Below are positions 5,340-9,234 of a stretch of DNA of 9,234 bases, one piece after another. Numbering within the stretch: the stretch's first letter is position 1; each line of letters starts with the position of its first letter. The DNA lies in contig JBKPDO010000420.1 of the NCBI GenBank assembly GCA_046727955.1, positions 1-9,234 of the forward strand, read 5' to 3'. Both the position numbers and the translations under genes were made by a program. Under the pieces are notes generated by a model. The model saw only the letters and a program-made list of their open reading frames with translations. It ran no database searches and was not told the DNA's origin. This DNA is from DASVXQ01 sp046727955 (GTDB taxonomy: Bacteria > Actinomycetota > CALGFH01).

Positions 5340-6086
5340 TCAGGTGACGTCCTGGCGGATGACGAAGCGCGTGCCGACCACGGAGAAGGCGAGGCCATAG
5401 GCGGCGAACAGCAGGCCTCCGGCCCACCTGGAGAGGTGGCCGCCGGATGGGTTGGTGAGCGCGGCCGCGGCCGCGCTGGGGAGCCACTTGCCTAGGCTGG
5501 GCGCGTTCAGCAGGGTGAGGAGCAGCCCCTCGACCACCAGGACCCAGACGAGCACGCCGACCAGTGCGGCCACCTGGTTGCGGATGAGCGCGCCGACGCC
5601 CACGCCGACCAGCCCGCACAGGCCGGCGGCGAGCAGCGTCCCGCCCAGCACGCGGCCGAGCCCGCCGTCGAGGACGGACACGCTCAGGCCCTTGGCGTTC
5701 ATCCACGGCAGCGCGACCGCCATGGTGACGGCGAGGGTCAGGACGGCCACGGCCATCCCTGCGAGCGCGTAGGCGGGGAGCTTGGCCGCCACCACCCGCC
5801 CGCGGGCGGGGGTGGTGAGGAAGGTCTGGGTGATGGTGTGGTGGCGGAACTCCCCGGTCATGCCGAGGATGCCGAGCAGCAGCGCGGCGCCCGACAGCAG
5901 CGTCGCCGGGGCGCCGACGAGGGCGGGCAGGTCATCCGCGGATAGCGGGGGGTTGCCCTGCTGTCCGGCTGAGGTGACGTTGGCTACCACGGTGAGGACC
6001 CCGAAGGCCGCCATGGCGGCCGCCACACCGTAGAACAGGCGGATCGTGCGGAGCTTTGCCAGCTCGGCACGGACGAGTCGGGTCAT
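5340..6086 (-). CDS. ABC-2 type exporter permease (copy 3, intact)
   Basis: 248 residues, full family length. ATG 6086 overlaps the ATPase stop (ATGA), with AAGGAGG about seven bases upstream. The start MTRLVRAELAKLRTIR is followed by roughly six hydrophobic helices, the block TGEFRHHTITQTFLTTPARG after helix 2, GALIRNQVAALVGVLVWVLV in helix 5, and a C-terminal membrane helix ending FVIRQDVT. It forms the transmembrane part of an exporter with the ATPase at 6083-6979. Cotranscription with the two-component genes upstream suggests it exports a membrane-active or antibiotic-like compound sensed by that kinase; the substrate is not deducible. Confidence 0.93.
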   Translation of the reverse strand: MTRLVRAELAKLRTIRLFYGVAAAMAAFGVLTVVANVTSAGQQGNPPLSADDLPALVGAPATLLSGAALLLGILGMTGEFRHHTITQTFLTTPARGRVVAAKLPAYALAGMAVAVLTLAVTMAVALPWMNAKGLSVSVLDGGLGRVLGGTLLAAGLCGLVGVGVGALIRNQVAALVGVLVWVLVVEGLLLTLLNAPSLGKWLPSAAAAALTNPSGGHLSRWAGGLLFAAYGLAFSVVGTRFVIRQDVT

Positions 6087-6979
6087 GACGTGCCTCCTTG
6101 CGGGCCGGTGAGCTCCAGGAAGACCTCCTCGAGGTTGGAGCGCTCGGTCCCCATCTCGTAGATGACGATGCCGGCGGCGGCCGCCGCCTTGCCCACTGCC
6201 TCGGTGGTGCCGACGGCCACGACCTGGTCGGGGCCGGCCAGGTCGGCCCGCATGCCCTTGGCCACCAGCAGCGGCCGCAAGGCCTCCGCATGCGGCGTGC
6301 GGACCCGCACGACCTGCTCAGTCCGGGCGTTCAGCGCCGCCAGCGTGGACTGGGCGACCAGCCGCCCGTGGGCGATGATCACCACCTGGTCGACGGTCTG
6401 GGCGACCTCGGCGAGCACATGGCTCGAGACCAGCACAGTGCGGCCCTGGTCGGCCAGATGGCGCAGGAACCCGCGCAGCCAGTGGATGCCTTCGGGGTCC
6501 AGGCCGTTGGCCGGTTCGTCCAGGACGACCACCTCCGGATCGCCGAGCAGGGCGGTGGCCAGCGCCAGGCGCTGGCGCATGCCGAGCGAGAAGCCGCCGA
6601 CGCGCCGGTCGGCCGCTTGGTCCAGGTCGACCTTGGCGAGAACCTCGTCGGCCCGCGCGCGGGGCAGGCCGGCGGCGATGCTCACCACGCGCAGGTGGTT
6701 GCGTGCCGTGCGGCCTGGATGGAAGCTCGAGGACTCCAGCACGGCGCCGACGTGGCGCAGCGGCGCGGCCAGCTCCCGATAGGGCCGGCCCTGGATCCTG
6801 GCGGTCCCCGCGGTCGGGGTGACCAGGCCGAGCAGCATGCGCAGGGTGGTCGTCTTGCCCGCCCCGTTGGGGCCCAGGAAGCCGGTCACCGTTCCCTGGT
6901 CGACCTCGAAGCTGAGGCCGTCGACGGCGACGACATCGCCGTAGCGCTTGGTGAGCCCCTCGATGGTGATGACAGCCAT
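6083..6979 (-). CDS. ABC exporter ATP-binding protein (copy 3, intact)
   Basis: 298 residues, cytoplasmic. It energises export through the permease at 5340-6086. Walker A GPNGAGKTT 36-44, FHPGRTARNHLR 86-97, signature FSLGM 130-134 (a common variant of LSGGQ in this drug-exporter group), Walker B VVVLDEP 150-156 with catalytic Glu155, D-loop GLDPEG, H-loop His187. The C-terminal domain carries EQVVRVRTPHAE and the family ending NLEEVFLELTG. ATG 6979 has GGGAG seven bases upstream. It resembles the DrrA/LnrL-type ATPases associated with antibiotic self-protection or resistance (family knowledge). It lies 150 bp downstream of the response regulator stop, across a gap with three inverted repeats, so it may have its own control point. 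Confidence 0.95.
   Translation of the reverse strand: MAVITIEGLTKRYGDVVAVDGLSFEVDQGTVTGFLGPNGAGKTTTLRMLLGLVTPTAGTARIQGRPYRELAAPLRHVGAVLESSSFHPGRTARNHLRVVSIAAGLPRARADEVLAKVDLDQAADRRVGGFSLGMRQRLALATALLGDPEVVVLDEPANGLDPEGIHWLRGFLRHLADQGRTVLVSSHVLAEVAQTVDQVVIIAHGRLVAQSTLAALNARTEQVVRVRTPHAEALRPLLVAKGMRADLAGPDQVVAVGTTEAVGKAAAAAGIVIYEMGTERSNLEEVFLELTGPQGGTS
6822..6859 (-). repeat. 38-bp exact match, inverted relative to 949-986
   Basis: Counterpart of 949-986. The same DNA codes for the P-loop end in both ATPase genes, which lie in opposite orientation. It is long enough to stand out against the third-position differences in flanking codons. Confidence 0.85.
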
Positions 6980-7001
6980 AGCGTTCTCCCCCGCCCCCGA
7001 C

Positions 7002-7021
7002 CGGTCTCCTGGTCGAGACCG
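7002..7021. promoter_or_regulatory. Inverted repeat upstream of the ATPase gene, candidate operator
   Basis: Arms CGGTCTC (7002-7008) and GAGACCG (7015-7021), six-base spacer, 23 bases upstream of ATG 6979 and just before its ribosome binding site. Size and spacing suit a dimeric regulator. Binding by the adjacent NarL-type regulator is a guess. Confidence 0.4.
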
Positions 7022-7027
7022 ATAAGG

Positions 7028-7051
7028 TCGAGGGCGTGTTTGACGCCTCGA
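7028..7051. promoter_or_regulatory. Bulged hairpin/inverted repeat between regulator and ATPase genes
   Basis: Arms TCGAGGGCGT (7028-7037) and ACGCCTCGA (7043-7051) pair over nine base pairs with a single bulged G, around the loop GTTTG. In the minus-strand transcript this would be a stable hairpin ahead of the ATPase start. It could be an operator, an attenuator or an mRNA-stability element. There is no T-tract after it. Confidence 0.4.
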
Positions 7052-7097
7052 AGGTACGAACCGGGGAGGCCGCCGTCGTCAGCCCGCGGATGACACC

Positions 7098-7119
7098 TGC
7101 GCCTCGGCCGCGAGGCGTA
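7098..7119. promoter_or_regulatory. Intercistronic hairpin just after the response regulator gene
   Basis: Arms around GCCTCG (7101-7106) and CGAGGC (7111-7116) with a four-base loop; the stem can extend to nine pairs including one G.U. It starts 10 bases past the regulator stop (7130-7132) on the minus strand. No T-run follows, so a classical terminator is not supported; partial termination or mRNA processing is possible. Confidence 0.35.
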
Positions 7120-7129
7120 CGCCGAAGGT

Positions 7130-7798
7130 TCAGGACGCCCCGGGGATGACCAGGCCGGTCTCGTAGGCGACCGCCACCAGCTGCGCCCGGTCGCGGGCGC
7201 CGAGCTTGGTCAGCAGCCGGCTCACGTGGGTCTTCGACGTGGCCGGGCTGACCACCAGGTGCGCGGCGATCTCACCGTTGGACAGGCCTCGGGCGACCAG
7301 GGCCAGGACCTCGCGCTCCCGGTCGGTCAGCGCGTCCAGCGCGGTGGGGGCAAGCGGGGTGGGGCCGGGCCGGCGGGCGAATTCGGCGATGAGCCGGCGG
7401 GTCACGCTCGGGGCGAGCAGCGCGTCGCCGGCGGCCACGACCCGGATCGCGGCGAGCAGGTCGGCCGGGGGGATGTCCTTGAGCACGAACCCGCTGGCAC
7501 CTGCCCGCAGCGCCTGGTAGACGTATTCGTCCAGGTCGAAGGTGGTGAGGATCAGGATGCGCGTCGCGCTGGTGTCGTGGAGCGCGCCGATCCGGCGGGT
7601 CGCCTCGAGCCCGTCCATGACCGGCATGCGGATGTCCATGAGGGCGACATCGGGGCGCTCCCGGCGGACCAGCTCCACCGCCTGGGCGCCGTCGGCGGCC
7701 TCGCCTACGACCTCGAGGTCCGGCGCCGACTCGACCAGCAGCCGGAAGCCGGCCCGGACCAGGGTCTGGTCGTCAGCCACCACTACGCGCGTCGTCAT
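7130..7798 (-). CDS. NarL/LuxR-family two-component response regulator
   Basis: 222 residues. Receiver domain about 1-120: acidic pair Asp9/Asp10 (VVVADDQTLVRAGF), phospho-acceptor Asp55 (ALMDIRMPVMDG), Thr85/86 (LILTTFD) and Lys107 (FVLKDIPP). The LuxR-type helix-turn-helix spans about 155-217: LTDREREVLALVARGLSNGE, then IAAHLVVSPATSKTHVSRLL. All residues needed for phosphotransfer are present. ATG 7798 overlaps the kinase stop as ATGA, so the pair is translationally coupled and should form a cognate two-component system. The regulated target is most likely the downstream exporter operon 5340-6979. No frameshift or unusual insertion seen. Confidence 0.96.
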   Translation of the reverse strand: MTTRVVVADDQTLVRAGFRLLVESAPDLEVVGEAADGAQAVELVRRERPDVALMDIRMPVMDGLEATRRIGALHDTSATRILILTTFDLDEYVYQALRAGASGFVLKDIPPADLLAAIRVVAAGDALLAPSVTRRLIAEFARRPGPTPLAPTALDALTDREREVLALVARGLSNGEIAAHLVVSPATSKTHVSRLLTKLGARDRAQLVAVAYETGLVIPGAS

Positions 7799-9033
7799 GG
7801 CGGGCCCGTCTCGAAGGGCAGCCGGGCGGCGACGCGGAAGCCGCTACCGGGCCGCGGGCCGACCTCGAGCTCGCCGCCAAACAGGGCCACCCGCTCTCGC
7901 AACCCGATCAGGCCATGGCCGGTCCCTGCCCGGTCGACGGCGCCCCGCGCCGTGGCGCCCCGGCCGTCGTCGGTGACCTCGATGGTGATCTCCCTTTCGC
8001 CGTAGCCGATCACGACCTGCGCCCGTGCCGCGCCGGCGTGCTTGAGCACATTGGTCAAAGCCTCCTGGACGATCCGGTAGGCGGACAGGTCGATCCCGGC
8101 TGGCACCTGTGCCCGCGCCCCCTCGACCCGTAGCCTCACCGCGAGCCCCGCCTCGCTCATCTGGGCGAGCAGCGCGTCCAGCCCCGCCAGGCCGGGCACC
8201 GGGGCGAGACTGCCCCGTGGCTCGCCGTCCTCGCGCAGCACGCCCAGCAGCCGCCGCAGCTCGTTCAGCGTGGTCCGGCTGGTGACTTCGATGGCGGCGA
8301 GCGCCTTGCGCGCCTCCTCGGGTTGGGTCGCCGCGACGTGCGCGCCAACGCCCGACTGCACGGCGATCACGCTCATGCTGTGCGCCACCACGTCGTGCAG
8401 CTCGCGCGCGATGCGCAGGCGCTCCTCGGCCACCGCCCGGCGGGCGAGTTCCTCACGCGCCTCCTCGAGCTGGGCGGTCCGCTCCTCGAGCCGGCCGGCG
8501 TAGACGCGGCGGTCGTGGACGAAGTGGCCGAGCAGCCAGGCTGCGGTGAGGACCAGCGTGTTGCCCAGCCACGTGACCACCCCGGTCGCGCCCGGCGTGA
8601 GCTGGACGACCGCTACGGCCGCCTCCACCACGGCCAGAGCCACCAGCGAGCCGGGCGGATCGCGGTAGGCCGCGACCGTGTAGACCGGCACGAGGATGGC
8701 CACTCCAAGGAACACTGGCGGGAGCCCGAGCATCGCGACCGCAAGCCCGCTCGCCACGCTGGTCGCCAGCACCCCGTAGGGGAACCGTCGGCGCACCGCC
8801 AGCGGCAGCGTGTGCAGTAGGGTGAGCACATACGCCGGTGCACCGGTCGGCCCGGGAGCCGTCGCCACCAACTGCAGGCTGAGCGCGGCCAACCCGACGG
8901 CGAGCAGCACGTCGAACGGTGGCGGGCCGCCACGCGGCCAGCGCAGGCGCCCGACTTGCCGGCTCATGGCCAGAAGGTATCGCCACAGGGCATCCGGCAC
9001 ATCACCCCACAGGCCGACAGCCTTGTACTCCAC
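7795..9033 (-). CDS. Membrane sensor histidine kinase, HisKA_3 (HPK7) type
   Basis: 412 residues. An N-terminal membrane domain of about five hydrophobic segments lies within residues 40-172, with only short loops between them and no sizeable external domain, typical of kinases that sense in or near the membrane. A coiled-coil linker follows (RLEERTAQLEEAREELARRA, 181-200), then the dimerisation/phosphotransfer motif IARELHDVVAHS with His213, N box YRIVQEALTNVLKHA (Asn328), G1 DDGRG 355-359 and G2 GHGLIGLRERV 372-382. GTG 9033 is the longest start, with GGAGG about 13 bases upstream; ATG 8967 (MSRQVGRL) is an alternative without a clear ribosome binding site. It is the first gene of the kinase-regulator-ATPase-permease module. 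It is paralogous to the truncated kinase at 1-795 and shows what that gene has lost. Confidence 0.95.
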   Translation of the reverse strand: MEYKAVGLWGDVPDALWRYLLAMSRQVGRLRWPRGGPPPFDVLLAVGLAALSLQLVATAPGPTGAPAYVLTLLHTLPLAVRRRFPYGVLATSVASGLAVAMLGLPPVFLGVAILVPVYTVAAYRDPPGSLVALAVVEAAVAVVQLTPGATGVVTWLGNTLVLTAAWLLGHFVHDRRVYAGRLEERTAQLEEAREELARRAVAEERLRIARELHDVVAHSMSVIAVQSGVGAHVAATQPEEARKALAAIEVTSRTTLNELRRLLGVLREDGEPRGSLAPVPGLAGLDALLAQMSEAGLAVRLRVEGARAQVPAGIDLSAYRIVQEALTNVLKHAGAARAQVVIGYGEREITIEVTDDGRGATARGAVDRAGTGHGLIGLRERVALFGGELEVGPRPGSGFRVAARLPFETGPP

Positions 9034-9084
9034 CGGGCGGACGGGCCTCCGCTCAGCCCGGGACTTTCCCGCTGTACCGCCACG

Positions 9085-9122
9085 AAACCCAAGGCTAACC
9101 TCAATGCCGGTAACTTAGGTTT
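9085..9122. promoter_or_regulatory. Imperfect inverted repeat upstream of the kinase operon, candidate operator
   Basis: Arms AAACCCAAGGCTAACC (9085-9100) and GGTAACTTAGGTTT (9109-9122) are imperfectly complementary around an eight-base centre. This is an AT-richer patch than its surroundings, about 50 bases upstream of the kinase start and just before a plus-strand start, a plausible place for divergent control. The minus-strand AGGTTAGCCT (9102-9093) resembles one half of an IdeR/DtxR iron box, but the other half does not fit. Confidence 0.35.
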
Positions 9123-9136
9123 GTTCGGCTGGTTCG

Positions 9137-9234
9137 GTGCTGGTCGTGGCGCCGCTGCGGGTGGAAGCGCGTCGGCGTGCGGTGCTGCGGGGGCGCCGGA
9201 TTGGGACTGGCTTGGACGCCCCGACGATGACGAC
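9137..9234 (+). CDS. Start of an unassigned plus-strand gene, partial at window end
   Basis: A frame from GTG 9137, after an in-frame TAG at 9116-9118, reads VLVVAPLRVEARRRAVLRG and stays open to the window end (32 full codons). The opening hydrophobic strand followed by PLRVEA is reminiscent of the start of phosphorylase/nucleosidase-superfamily proteins such as the hopanoid HpnG type, but the fragment is too short to decide and the following residues fit poorly. No ribosome binding site is visible; another frame is possible. It would be transcribed divergently from the kinase operon. Confidence 0.3.
   Translation, partial: MLVVAPLRVEARRRAVLRGRRIGTGLDAPTMT

Noticed and set aside
5311..5340. 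Rho-independent terminator after the permease
   Set aside because: CCACTAAAGTGG gives only a short stem with almost no loop and no following T-run.
6098..7093. 331-codon plus-strand open frame
   Set aside because: Antisense shadow of the intact ATPase gene, whose motifs on the minus strand are unambiguous.
9093..9103. Complete IdeR/DtxR iron box
   Set aside because: Only one half fits the consensus; the other half mismatches at most positions.
9085..9234. Transposon end or transposase start at the right edge
   Set aside because: No transposase motif in any frame and the inverted repeat is imperfect with an eight-base loop, more like an operator.

Overview
The window is very GC-rich, with strong G/C bias at third codon positions, GTG as well as ATG starts, AGGAGG-type ribosome binding sites and many ATGA/GTGA stop-start overlaps. 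Together with the gene families this points to an actinobacterium (Actinomycetota); nothing seen allows a genus call.

Right half (5340-9033, minus strand) is one intact four-gene module read from right to left: a membrane sensor histidine kinase (HisKA_3/HPK7 type), a NarL/LuxR-type response regulator, an ABC ATPase and an ABC-2 type permease. Kinase/regulator and ATPase/permease are each joined by ATGA overlaps. The 150-bp gap between regulator and ATPase carries three inverted repeats. The layout matches the known pattern of a two-component system driving a neighbouring drug/peptide exporter (LnrJK-LnrLMN of Bacillus is the closest described logic); the substrate cannot be read from sequence. 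Upstream of the kinase (9034-9136) is a possible divergent control region with an inverted repeat, followed by the first codons of a plus-strand gene that leaves the window.

Middle (2744-5160, minus strand) is a second exporter cluster: an ATPase that has lost its N-terminal part including the Walker A P-loop, an intact-looking permease, a TetR-family regulator and a small two-helix membrane protein, all overlapping by 1-8 bases. Between this ATPase remnant and the intact exporter lies about 250 bp (5085-5339) that I cannot assign.

Left part (1-2640) is a patchwork of broken genes. A histidine kinase without its first membrane helices runs off the left edge on the minus strand and directly abuts a plus-strand exporter ATPase. 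That ATPase carries a single-base frameshift and is followed by a permease cut off after about 136 codons. At the cut, on the opposite strand, lies the first ~26 codons of a PIN-domain (VapC-like) toxin, preceded by an intact candidate antitoxin and a dyad-rich operator. A short membrane-protein start with its own good promoter lies upstream of that.

The window therefore holds three paralogous copies of the same exporter type. One is intact (right), one lacks its P-loop (middle) and one is frameshifted and truncated (left). At least four recombination-like junctions (about 800-818, 2173-2182, 2540 and 5080) separate the pieces. I see no CRISPR, tRNA, rRNA, transposase or recognisable IS end. 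The main interest is this gene decay and rearrangement, the toxin-antitoxin remnant, and a 15-bp repeat expansion inside the ATP lid of the left kinase.
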